A stretch of DNA of 22,766 nt from Paramacrobiotus richtersi. Lineage: Eukaryota > Tardigrada > Eutardigrada > Parachela > Macrobiotidae. This document shows, in pieces, positions 11,195-20,531 of the stretch; positions within the stretch are counted from its first letter, which is position 1; the number at the start of each line of letters is the position of its first letter. The position numbers were made by a program, and so were the translations under genes. Location: contig JAQGAU010000904.1 in the NCBI GenBank assembly GCA_034698045.1, forward strand, positions 1 through 22,766, read 5' to 3'. The notes under the pieces were generated by a model that was given only the letters and a program-made list of their open reading frames with translations, had not been told where the DNA came from and did not search any database.

Positions 11195-11236
11195 TTTTGT
11201 TTCACTAACTAATGTCGCTGGTCGACATGGAATAGG

Positions 11237-11310
11237 TCTAGTTTGCCGGTCTTAATTTTCCGGGTTTAATTTTCCGGTTTTAGTTTTCCGGTGTGGTCTT
11301 AGTTTTCCAG
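11237..11310. repeat. Minisatellite, about 14-bp unit TTTAATTTTCCGG
   Basis: Five imperfect units ending in TTGCCGG, TTTTCCGG, TTTTCCGG, TTTTCCGG and TTTTCCAG follow one another downstream of the F-box stop. The next few hundred bases (to 11538) are T-rich with no gene seen. Confidence 0.75.
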
Positions 11311-11538
11311 ATTTTTTTTGATTTTTTTGCCTTTTTTTGTACCTCCCTGCGGATGAAGTTATTGTATGAATGTTTTAGTTTTCGAGTCTTTTCTATGGTA
11401 CCGGTTTTCTGGATACCATGGACAACGGATTGATAATTTTGACACTATGGATATACTTAATCTTAAATCGTGTAATGGTCATTATTTTTAGTGGGATGTT
11501 ATCTGTTCGTTCTGTGATGCACCACAGCTTCTTGTGGT

Positions 11539-11781
11539 ATGGTTGATCAAAGAAAACAAAAGCCCGATAAACAAGCTAATTCAGCACCGCGCCGCATACC
11601 AATACACACACCCCTTATACCGGGAAGGCGTAAGAAATTAAAGTGGGCAGTCTTCAACTTAACAGATCGTCAGTTGCTAAATCGTTTGTATGCAGTAGCA
11701 GAATTGTTCCTAAGTCAAACTGGGAACCGTAACTATAAGCTGCTTTGTAGTAACGGTGCAATCAGTGAGAAATTCTGTTAG
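11539..11781 (+). CDS. Unrecognised 80-residue basic open frame
   Basis: The frame starts with ATG and ends in TAG. Residues 1-32 are Lys/Arg/Pro-rich (RRIPIHTPLIPGRRKKLKW); residues 33-65 look like two short helices (LTDRQLLNRLYAVAELFLSQ). No family is recognised. It lies between the F-box gene and the duplicated p28 fragment, in T-rich non-coding surroundings. It could be a relic exon or chance. Confidence 0.2.
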   Translation: MVDQRKQKPDKQANSAPRRIPIHTPLIPGRRKKLKWAVFNLTDRQLLNRLYAVAELFLSQTGNRNYKLLCSNGAISEKFC

Positions 11782-12016
11782 CCGGGCCGGTCGTCTTCTG
11801 AGAAGCAAATTAATGGGCTATTTGTTTTTATTATGCATTTTTTAATTCCGGATACGCCGCGATTGTGCCGGATACCATGAGAAGCCGAAAGGTACGCTAC
11901 GATAGGGCTGCGAATGATGCTTTGGAACCATCCGTGAATGTTCTTTAGTTTAGTGGATTAAATAAGCGCAGGGTCGATTCTTTCACAAGATGGTTTTCTT
12001 CCTGCTTTAAACACAG

Positions 12017-12806
12017 AATGGGCAAACAGTAGATATCAGTATGCCCAGAAGATCTCCCGCACACTAGCCAGTCCTATAGATGAAAACGTCGACGCCCGCT
12101 CGGAGCATTTACAAGCGGGCATCTGCAAAATTCGCAGGTATCTGTATTCACCGACTTTTGCGTCATCTTATGTGTAAAGCACTGATTTTAACATTTGACA
12201 GCCAGTCGACGAATCAAAACGTTCTCTCGAAAAAACGGGCTAAGTCGTAAGATTTCCATGGAATGTCCATAACGTGGTTTAATGTTTCTCCGTGTTCGCG
12301 ACGAGATCCACATCACAACGGCGTCGTATGAGACCCGTAGGGCGTGGCCTACGGGTGCGGAATTCCCTGCTGATTGAAACCTTGAGGACGGCAAATGTGA
12401 CGGCTAAGAACAAGTATACACTATTGATCACCTGTTAAATAATGTCCAGAAAGTTAATGCTCGAGTTGTTTTTTGCTAGATTAAAAAAGTGGAAAAATCG
12501 GATTTCGAGCTGGAACGTCAGACCAGCAACTAGTGGAAACACAAGTGTGAGATGTTAGAGAGGTGGATGATCGAAAACACCATGAGTTGCTGAAACGTGA
12601 AAAACGACCGGGAATCTGGCTATAGGTCACTCTTCATTTAACAGATCTGTTTAACAAAAGGATTCTTATAATAAGTGTGCTTATAGCAAATCCTGGATGC
12701 CGTTATGAATCACACACGAGGAGACTTCTTCGCCAACGAAAAAACAGACAATGACACAGCCGGAGCGGAAAGCGACAAAACCGCGGAAACCACAGCAAAG
12801 GAATAA
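12017..12806 (+). pseudogene. Decayed p28 (DNALI1) fragment, exons 3-6
   Basis: The fragment corresponds to p28 exons 3-6 at 6657-7503, with exons 1-2 absent. Breaks seen: loss of most of the codons after the SR.MD block in exon 3; a TAA at 12270-12272 where p28 has Glu (CCA GAG becomes CCA TAA); a small deletion that forms a perfect hairpin at 12333-12356; TAG at 12531-12533 in place of the Glu of INEW; and TAG at 12623-12625 at the end of exon 5. The last exon (from about 12681) stays open to its own TAA at 12804-12806, with one in-frame four-codon deletion. The 3' end is 67 bp from the convergent roadblock stop. Confidence 0.9.
12333..12356. repeat. Perfect 9-bp hairpin unique to the pseudogene copy
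   Basis: ACCCGTAGG (12333-12341), loop GCGTGG, CCTACGGGT (12348-12356). The intact p28 copy at the same place (7018-7042) is only a rough palindrome; the left arm of the pseudogene has been replaced by the exact complement of the right arm. Confidence 0.85.
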
Positions 12807-12873
12807 CGAAAGCATAGAATCTTGTGTTTCTTTTGCGCGTTGCTTTTCTCTGCTTGTATCGTACGTTTTTTTT

Positions 12874-14048
12874 TCACGGAGCGTCGAATGAAGCATCGGG
12901 CTGTTGTATTACCAGAAAGTTGTACAATTTGCCTGTGAACAAAAAGAGCACTGTACCGGCCGTAGCAGGTGGATCGGTTGGGAATGATAAATGAATTTTT
13001 TTGAGAATTCTTACCGGGTATGATAATCACTTCGTGCTTGCTGGTCCGCAACCGTATAGTCCGGACATTGTTCCCACCCAGTTCACCAACCGCCATGCGA
13101 CTTTCTTGAACTAATGGTGCATACATGGCTGCATAATGCACGGCACTGGATTGCTCCATGGTACTTCGAATTACGATACCTTGAAACAAAATTATCAATT
13201 AGGAGAGAATACTACCAAACACAACCAGAAAATGTCCTTATGTAAACCTTAATACCAAGTAATGCAGATCAGAAATAAAATGAAGACGTAATATTTCAAC
13301 AAAAAATTGTATAAACATTGATACTTCAAAATCTTAAATTTATCTAATTCGATCTTCAGATTTTTTTTGAAAACTAGAAATAAATATATGTTAAGTAATT
13401 AAATAGGTGTACATTATGTAAACAAATCTAAATAATGGGCAAAACAAATCAGATGTAAGAAATAAATATGTAAGCATAACCAAAATAATATTTCAATAAA
13501 ACCTTGTATAAACATTGATACTTTAAAATCTTAAATTTATATAATTCGATCTTTCGATTTTTTTGAAAAATATAAATAAATATATGTTACGTGAATAAAT
13601 AGATATAAAATTATGTAAACATACAGAAATAAAGTGCAAAGCAAATTCGATATAAGAAATAAATATGTAAGCATAACCAAAATAATACTTCAAAAACTAA
13701 CGAAATTCACCTGAAAATAAGTAAATACGAAAATAAATTCGACCAGTAAAGGGAAAATTTTTAACTGAACTTTTCATGTTTGGAATTTTTATTTTTTTTA
13801 GTTTTTACATTGTTTTTTTTAATTTTTACTGTTCAGTTCGAAGACAAGCTTCATGAATAACTGCGTCAAAACCATTTGACAGCTGGAATCGTTGTCTACA
13901 TTCACACACCATCGTGCGTCATGGCAATGGCCGCTTGCATACCGCGTACCGTCATGAGCTTCTTGAACATCTCCTCCACTTCACCCTAACCAGATAATCC
14001 AGATGAAACCAATGTCTTTATTCTGCTTTTTTTTGCAACACTCACCAT
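12874..14048 (-). CDS. DYNLRB: Dynein light chain roadblock/LC7, four exons
   Basis: A small homodimeric light chain that binds dynein intermediate chains, in cytoplasmic and axonemal dyneins. Exons in transcript order: 14048-14046 (the ATG alone), 13985-13910, 13179-13015, 12932-12874. Splice sites: ATG|GTGAGT, GATG|GTGTGT, CCCG|GTAAGA; acceptors GGTTAG, TTTCAAG, TTCACAG. The product is 100 residues, against 96 in human. Matching blocks are GEVEEMFKKL (human AEVEETLKRL), GIVIRSTMEQ (GIPIKSTMDN), TIRLRTSKHEVIIIP and KLYNFLVIQQP (KDYFLIVIQNP). The single domain fills the protein. Intron 2 is 730 bp and holds a 197-bp tandem repeat. Exon 4 lies inside the duplicated segment and is convergent with the p28 pseudogene. 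It is head-to-head with the CK1 kinase gene (515 bp apart). Confidence 0.93.
13266..13697. repeat. AT-rich tandem repeat, 197-bp period, in roadblock intron 2
   Basis: The landmark AATATTTCAA/AATACTTCAA starts at 13290, 13487 and 13684, exactly 197 bp apart each time. Two full units and partial units at both ends are present. Shared landmarks include TGTATAAACATTGATACTT, AAATCTTAAATTTAT, AATAAATATATGTTA and GAAATAAATATGTAAGCATA. It is very AT-rich with poly-T tracts. Confidence 0.9.
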
Positions 14049-14563
14049 TGTCTTGTCCCTTCAATCTGCAAACACAAACTTTAATTTAAAACGCATTACT
14101 TTTCAGTGCCACTAGCCGATCATGACCTTTATGCGGGTAAATCGGTGACCTTTGTTGCTGCGTAGCAAGAGGTACCGTGTTATCGTATCAGACAAAGACC
14201 TCCGCTTGCTTGACCTTCAAACGAAAAGTGCAGTCCGACTCAAGGGCAACACAACAGCCGGAAACCCAATCTAATCCAGCCAGGTGGAATTTACCAATAC
14301 TTTATCACGATTAACTAGGGAATCTGGGAAAGATCGCCATTTTAGTGTTTGCAGTACGATATCTGCCACTTGCGTCGCCTGAATTCCGTCAAGATTATAT
14401 TGTGAACTTGAATAACATAAACATTGATATGAAGTGCTTTCATCTGTACAGTTAAAGAAAACTGTGTAATAATGTTAGGAACGCGTGTGATGATGAACAG
14501 ATGTATAACCCATTTAAAATTCATCCCAAATTGACCTTTCACTGATCTCCCGCTTCGGGTGCC
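14049..14563. promoter_or_regulatory. Shared divergent promoter region, roadblock / CK1 kinase
   Basis: 515 bp separate the two start codons, which point apart. A palindrome GTTGCT-GCGT-AGCAAG at 14154-14169 resembles an X-box, with one mismatch per half and a spacer of four rather than 0-3, and lies about 105 bp upstream of the roadblock ATG. No coding frame is evident. Confidence 0.4.
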
Positions 14564-16003
14564 ATGCACCGCGCCGGCGCGACCCTCTCCCGCTACAACC
14601 ACTCCACCAGTTTCCCCTCCATCCCCACCGCCTACACCCCGACCCCCGCGGCTTCGGTGCACCCCCTGGACCCACCCAAATGGTTCCTGGAGCACCCCAA
14701 CCATCCTAAACATCTAGATCTCACGAATTCCACCATAACCAAGGAGATCCGGGACTGGGATAAAAACTCATTGACCGGGGCCACCGTCGCCGGCAACTAC
14801 GTGTGCGGGGCGGTTATCGGACGGGGAAGCTTCGGGACGATCCGTATCGGTCAAGCCCAGGGCGGAACGGTGCAGCATGTCGCCATCAAACTAGAGAGAC
14901 TGGACAGGTTCGGGCATAGTCCGTGTCTGGATAAGGAGTTTAAGTTTCTACGGAGACTGCAGCGGCCGTCCAACGGGATCCCCATGATCCTGGCGCTGAC
15001 GACGTTTGGACCGTATCGAGCATTGGTAATGCAGCTGTTAGGTGAGCCTGTCGGGGCGCCCAGATCCTAGCCACAAAAGTGACCTTTCGCGCAACTAATC
15101 CCTCTGTTAGGTCCCAATCTCCAAGAGCTGTTCGAACGTTGCGGAAAGATCCTGACAGTCCACTGTGTGGCGCTGATCGCGATCCAGCTCCTGGACCGGT
15201 TTGAGTACCTCCACAAGGAGAAGATCCTGTACCGGGATGTTAAGGGCGAGAACTTCCTGATCGGTTTCCCCGGCTCGCGGGCGCAGAACACCATTCACGT
15301 GGTGGATTTCGGTCTGGCCCGGGAATGGTGTAAGAACCCCTATGAAAAACGCTCTCCGGCGGGAACCCCCCGCTACATGTCCCTCCGCACCCACATGGGC
15401 AAGCAGCCCTCCTACCGGGATGACTTCGAGTCCCTCTGCTTCCTCTTTGTGTACTTTGCCAAGGGGAAACTACCCTGGCAGGGCATCCAGGATGGGAGTA
15501 CCATCAAACGCATTAAGCGCATCGGGATCCGGAAAGGGAGTGTCTCACCGGAGGAACTGTGCGAGGGACTGCCGGGTGGGTTCTGTAAGTTTTTGAAAGC
15601 GGTCCGGGCGTTGCCGTACGAATCCCCGGGGGACTGTAATCAGTACCGGACGATTTTCCGTGGAATTCTGAAGAAGGGCGGGGCCGGGATGGGGCGAATC
15701 AAGTCGTTTGATTGGCTGGAGCAGAATGTCAATCTGGAGTTTGGCTTCACCGCCAAGGGGCGGGAGCAGGGGGACGGAGGGCGGGGCGGAGGAGAGGGAG
15801 CGGCTAAGAGGGTGTTGGGGGTGGATGGAAGGATTGTTTCGGCTGGGATGCTGCCGCAGATTGGCTCCGGGCCGGCGATTAATTTCTCCACGGCTACCGT
15901 GGCCACCAAGGACCAGCCGTGCCAGCAGCCGGTTGAGACAAGCAAAAGTAAGAAGTTCGTAAAGTGTTGCATAAACCATTTTCGCTTACTAATTGCATTC
16001 TAA
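14564..16003 (+). CDS. Casein kinase 1 family Ser/Thr kinase, two exons
   Basis: Exons 14564-15041 and 15111-16003 join within the Gly codon of LLGPNL (69-bp intron), giving 456 residues. Kinase domain about 78-360: glycine loop IGRGSFGTIRIG (85-96), catalytic Lys in VAIKLE (109), YRDVKGENFLIG with Asp202 and Asn207, DFGLA (225-229), and the CK1-specific GTPRYMSLRTHMG and RDDFESL in place of the APE motif. The catalytic loop has Gly where CK1 kinases nearly always have Pro (RDVKPEN). The N-terminal 75 residues are Pro/Thr/His-rich; the C-terminal tail after 370 is Gly/Glu-rich and ends near KKFVKCC, a possible lipidation site. A GTAAGA at 15948 could start a further intron, but AATAAA at 16014 supports the end given. 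GC content is clearly higher than in neighbouring genes. Closest to CK1-gamma by memory; the subfamily is uncertain. Confidence 0.9.
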
Positions 16004-16013
16004 TCGATAAGCT

Positions 16014-16019
16014 AATAAA
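16014..16019 (+). terminator. Poly(A) signal of the CK1 gene
   Basis: AATAAA begins 11 bp after the CK1 stop codon. Confidence 0.6.
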
Positions 16020-19000
16020 TCGACAAGTCAACAAACAAATCAATCATAAAATACACATTATTTTCTAAATTATAAGAATTACGTACAGTACTGTAGTAAC
16101 ACTGAAAAGGTATAAATCTCACAGAATAACGACTGTAAAAGTTATTGATGATACGTTATGAAAATTATAAGCGGAAATAATGGTTTTCATTAGCAGATTA
16201 TGGTGGCCAACTTCAAGCGTACTCATTAATGAGAAATCAATGTTAAGATTTTTTTCATTAGATCCGTAACACATAATTATTACTTTTTCGACCAACCATC
16301 TTACTGTTAAATTCCGAAGTGCAGCGAATATGTGAGCGAGCGGAAATTCAGCTGTTAAACATTACAGAAATCTCGCCTTGGGGATGCCTAGCATTTTTCC
16401 GTAATCTAATAACCCCGGAAAAGTCACCAGCGTCAGATGAACCAACCAGCACTTAATCCGACCGAACGCCACTCTTGCAAGCTCTCTAGGGCCCAGTGCT
16501 TCCCTAGCGGCTGTTGTTGGAAGAATTCTTAAGCAGAAGAGGAAGGACAACAATTCGACTGAGCACCAAGGAGTTGTGCTTGTTCAGTCCGAATGGATGT
16601 TAGCCTGGTGTTGTCGGCACATGTTGGGCGCGCGCTCAAAACGGGAGTATTAGAAATAGGGAGGTATGCTGTGATATACGTCATGAGTCTAGTGTCTGGT
16701 AACTTTGTGCTGTTGTATTTTACCTTACTGGTCGTGCCGTCGCGAACGTGTTGTCGAGAATTTGGAAGACCTAAAGGTATATGTTAATCCAGAAATGGTA
16801 TCGTCAATCCAAGAAAAGCAATGAACGGAAAGGTCGCTGCAAGAACAACAGCCGAAACGCACAGCTGTACAGTCTGTCGTTACTCTTGTTAAGCACGAAT
16901 GTAGAAAAGTACAACGAACGTAAACGCGTCTTAGAATAGACGGATGACAGATACGCTTGGTTTCGGCGAATAATGAGAAATGTGGTGCACCGAATTGCTG
17001 ATTTGACGGTAACATTAACACCGACGCAGCTTCGGTACATCTGCGATGCAATACGTCCTTACTGTATCACACAGTAACAATATTCGAACGTGTTAATGTC
17101 GTCCCTTGGCAACTGCTCCAGGTTAGTTAGCTGATCCGTTCAGCGGAATGCTTCAAGCCGTAAGTGGTAACTGCTACCTCGAAGTCTATAATCTGCTGGA
17201 CGTTGCGTGACGATTTCTATGAGCGAAAACTTGTTCAGTGTTCAGCCTACCTCAAGCAGTAATGGCACGCTGCGGTAGTCTTAACTGGATTTTGGCTTTT
17301 GACGCAGTTGCTCCTGTTGGCTACCATACGCATTTCTCTATTGTTCCAGCCTTCTCAGGAAGCGAGTTTACAGTATACGGAAAAGCTATTCCCTATTCCG
17401 TTCTGTTCGCAAAAAAATCTCCCATCATTGTAATGTAGGGGGTGCTGTTGCTTATTTCGCCCACTTCCACGACTTTCACAAACGACCTCACGCTTTGATA
17501 TCAGTGGGTCTTCTTTTGGCCAAATATTCGTCTTGTACGATTACATTCCTAGCTCCGGCCGAGCAGCGGGCATTGATCGTTCGCTGCTCCCTTTTTCTTT
17601 TGTTTTGGACGTACTCTGTCGTACTGTACAGAATTTCGGAATTTTTACGACAGAATATTTCTTTTCCATGAGAATCAGCCAGCGACGCTGCGACACCCAT
17701 CTAAAGACCACCTGGTCGTTTTTGTCGGAGCTCAACAGAAATCGCTGTCGTCCAAAACGTGTTTGCCGAGAGCTATCAAGATTACGCGGATATTTTTACC
17801 GTATCTGAGTTGGTAAGCGTTAGCGGTTTCTTCTGCACGCTTGTGACTTAATATTCTTGGTGAAACATTCCGCGCACAGGCAGAACATGTATAAAACATA
17901 CCGTAGAAAAAACCTGTAGAATTCGTGCATGATGAAACTGTTACTGTATCCTTTGAGGTCCGGGAAAACTGCCCGGATGAAGCTGTCAGTTATCACCTGA
18001 GCTCCGGATGATCCCGAATCGGGTCGGGTCTTAGATGTAGAAAATTCCTCGGGCGGGGCGAATTTAGCGCACGTCGGGATTTGTGTTGTGCGGATGGTTT
18101 TGCCTGTTACAATCCAGTTTTCGCTTAATGATCGACGGTCGCGAACGTTAGGTCAGACATACGGTTTCGTTGTGGTACGTTCAGTTTGAACCCTGAACCG
18201 ACAACTGAGGCAGTGGCTGTATAAATAACTGCGACTACGCTTTTAACACTAATACAGTAGATGTTAAATAGGTCTGAATGGACATTTGGAATGCAGTTGT
18301 CCTGTGAATTTGACAACTGAACTGAATCTGATATGTTCAGCAACTGAATTTTTTGGTTTGGTTAGTTGCAGGGTACGTGATCTCGAAAATTGTGCACATA
18401 AGCCGGTATTCCCTGTGCCGACAGAATAGCTTTTAAAAACAAGGTCATGTGACCTTCTTTTCGAGGGAGTCTAATGGTTTGCTGACTTGCTATGATTTTC
18501 GAGATTTGTTTGTCATGGAGCAGCTGCCCGTATTATAAATCTAGATCTTGAGTTAGATAAAGTTACCCAGCGACTTAGGTAATACTATTATTGGCAGACC
18601 AACAAATTTAAGGTACACTAACTGCAGTGAGTAACTAACGTCAGAATTAAGGCTGATTGGTTCTGAATTGTTTCTGAACGGCTGGAAAACTTACCAGGAT
18701 TTGTCATGACTGCTTTACGCGTCACGCCACCCATAAACAGCTATAATTACCCATAACACCCATAAATCGCTATAGTCACCCATATCATTTGCCACGCCAA
18801 CAAAGACTATAGGCGCACATTTAGCGTCAATTTTTAATATTTTGACCGGCTGATGTTGCAAAATAACGGATTCCTGGGCACGAGTTATAGTTTTTAAAGA
18901 CAACAGTGCAGCTTGGTGCAAGGCTTACAGTTGCGGGACTGTCTTGATTTCGCTTATGTATAGTTTTGACAATGGGTAGAATCTTCCTTAGGACTTCGCG

Positions 19001-19296
19001 CGATATAATGAGTTAACATAAAAATCTAAAGGAGGATTCGGCACTGGTAAAACTGTAACAGGGCCGGAACATACTAAATCACTTTTTGGAGAACTTTGCG
19101 CAGTGGTTTCATGAATTACGCTCGCGAGAGGACTTCTTAGGCAGGTTCACGTTTTAATGGCTAACTCTCTTCCTCAGTTTGCCCATTTACATGTGTTGTT
19201 CCGCAGAGAAAGAAAGACATTCATACAGTAATCTAGCAGCATGAATATCGTTTTCAGACAAAAATCCGCTCCGATAATCCACGGCTGTTTGAAATC
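16020..19296. other. 3.3-kb interval without a recognised gene
   Basis: Only short frames occur on both strands, none with a recognisable domain, signal peptide or consistent splice context. No tRNA-like cloverleaf box was seen. The part 16020-16360 is AT-rich, probably CK1 3' flank. A two-and-a-half unit direct repeat is at 18728-18790. The interval may hold regulatory DNA for the secreted-peptide genes. Confidence 0.5.
18728..18790. repeat. Direct repeat, 29-bp unit CACCCATAAA-n-GCTATA
   Basis: Units start at 18728 and 18757 (CACCCATAAACAGCTATA and CACCCATAAATCGCTATA). A further CACCCATA at 18777 starts a partial unit. The core CCCATA recurs five times. Confidence 0.7.
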
Positions 19297-19527
19297 TTAT
19301 CCATGGCGTCCAGGTCCATACATCATACCAGGGCGGCGCTTGTTGCGCTGCAGCGCCCACATCTGGAAGGCATCCGCCTCGGGGACATGGTCCATCTGGC
19401 GGGCATAGTTCATCTGGGGCGCGAACTCCTCTTCGTCGTTGTCGTAGCTGCTGTAATAGGCGCTGCTCAGGGCCACGCTGGCTAACACTACCAGAGCGAC
19501 ACACAGGAACGCGTTTCGTAGATGCAT
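19297..19527 (-). CDS. Small secreted prepropeptide, paralogue 1
   Basis: 76 residues, single coding exon. Residues 1-23 are a clear signal peptide (hydrophobic FLCVALVVLASVAL, cleavage after SSA). The rest is a short acidic propeptide: YDNDEEEFAPQM (28-39), YARQM (41-45), PEAD..QMW (49-57), then R-N-K-R (61-64), a furin-type site, and a basic tail YGPGRHG. No cysteines after the signal. The start was chosen at 19527 because it aligns with the start of paralogue 2; an in-frame Met nine codons earlier exists. It would be secreted and cleaved, perhaps a peptide hormone, antimicrobial or cuticle peptide. No family is recognised. Its tandem paralogue lies 1.3 kb away on the same strand. Confidence 0.75.
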   Translation of the reverse strand: MHLRNAFLCVALVVLASVALSSAYYSSYDNDEEEFAPQMNYARQMDHVPEADAFQMWALQRNKRRPGMMYGPGRHG

Positions 19528-20139
19528 TGTTTCCGTAGGGTGGAGTGAGTCCAAGAGGTTGCGGTTCCCGGTTAAAGTTACCGCTAGTTGGCAAAAATCT
19601 CAAACTCACCTACTGCTACTGCAATGTTACAGTAACTAATAATAATAAACCGAACAATGACTTCTACTAACGAGAACATATTGATGGAATGTGGTTGTCA
19701 TGGACGACTCATGATGCATTCTTCTTACGTTCACAGGATTCCCGCGATTGCAGAGCTGGCTGTGCAGACACTCTGTAGGTGAAAAGCACGCAAACTGTTA
19801 CATTAAAACACAATCTTAAACCACTAAACAAATTTAACAAAATCACCGTGATTTGATTAACGAAGAATATTTGGTCCGCCCTTCAACATTTCTTAGCTGC
19901 TTCTAGGCCCGTAATAAAGGGGCGCTTTTAGTGTCCTCCCGCAGTTGTTCGAACACTTTTGAAATGGTCCGCTCCCCCGCAGAGAATTTGTTGAAAATGT
20001 TTTTGGCAATTTTTTTGCGAGTTACCGGCACAAGTTGGCAAAAAGATCAAATTACAGCTTAAATTAAAAACTTAAAAATTTTGGATTTAGGACTTTTTGA
20101 ATTGGTTTTTCTAAATCCCCCGTTTTGCAGGTTAAATGA

Positions 20140-20517
20140 ATGATAAAAGTACAGGAGCGCCCTCCATTCCAACCTGTAATTTACATATTGGAAAACCGAT
20201 ACCCAGTGTTAACTGCAGAAAATGCGATGAGTAATAAAGTTAAAATTGTTGTCCTTAGTTCTGCAACCTTATTAATCCATGAAACCATACTGGGCTTAAT
20301 CTCTTCTTTGTGGGAATATGATGCCAATGGTAAATACTACTTAATTTATTGGTTAGCAGTTGTTTATGCAACCAATGTGATAAAAGCACAGGAGACGCTT
20401 AACCACGTCATCCAGCATAACTGGCACCCACCTACCAACTGCCAAGTTGCAGCACGAAGGTGGCGCAATCAGTTTACTGCGAAAATCTCTCCTGTAGGCA
20501 GAAGAATCGCGTATTAA
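20140..20517 (+). CDS. Unrecognised 125-residue open frame
   Basis: ATG frame directly behind an acceptor-like tract (CCCCCGTTTTGCAG ending at 20131). It has a hydrophobic stretch at about 36-56 (KIVVLSSATLLIHETILGLI) and an aromatic one at 66-77 (YYLIYWLAVVYA), suggesting two membrane helices, and a basic C-terminus (AARRWRNQF). It is the longest plus-strand frame between the two peptide genes. Its stop codon is embedded in a perfect 10-bp hairpin (20506-20531). No family is recognised; it could be an exon of a longer gene, a transposon relic, or chance. Confidence 0.3.
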   Translation: MIKVQERPPFQPVIYILENRYPVLTAENAMSNKVKIVVLSSATLLIHETILGLISSLWEYDANGKYYLIYWLAVVYATNVIKAQETLNHVIQHNWHPPTNCQVAARRWRNQFTAKISPVGRRIAY

Positions 20518-20531
20518 CTAGAATACGCGAT
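20506..20531. repeat. Perfect 10-bp inverted repeat over a stop codon
   Basis: ATCGCGTATT (20506-20515), loop AACTAG, AATACGCGAT (20522-20531). It overlaps the end of the 20140 frame and is not followed by a T-run. Confidence 0.85.

Larger units (their letters stand above)
11917..12934 (+). repeat. Segmental duplication, right copy
   Basis: Direct copy of 6563-7640. Here the p28 part is broken and the roadblock last exon is intact. The left boundary falls in sequence homologous to p28 intron 2, the right boundary at the acceptor of roadblock exon 4, so both breakpoints are intronic. Centre-to-centre spacing is about 5.3 kb, with the F-box gene in between. Confidence 0.85.

Noticed and set aside
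12710-13198. 162-codon minus-strand frame read as one protein
   Set aside because: Only the part at 13015-13179 is coding (roadblock exon 3). The rest reads through an intron and into the p28 pseudogene; the spliced form restores the full roadblock sequence.
15042-15070. Read-through end of the kinase at 15070
   Set aside because: Splicing 15042-15110 restores LLGPNLQELF, the expected CK1 sequence.
15545-15979. Long minus-strand frames opposite the CK1 gene
   Set aside because: High GC content removes stops; the composition is low-complexity and the plus strand is clearly coding.
17959-17977. Small hairpin TCCGGG / GCCCGGA
   Set aside because: Six-base arms; common by chance and nothing around supports a function.
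19187-19609. 140-codon minus-strand frame overlapping peptide gene 1
   Set aside because: Out of frame with the signal-peptide ORF that is conserved in paralogue 2.
19576-20055. Shared motif AGTTACCG...AGTTGGCAAAAA near 19576 and 20023
   Set aside because: Only about 20 imperfect bases, and no matching copy was found upstream of paralogue 2.
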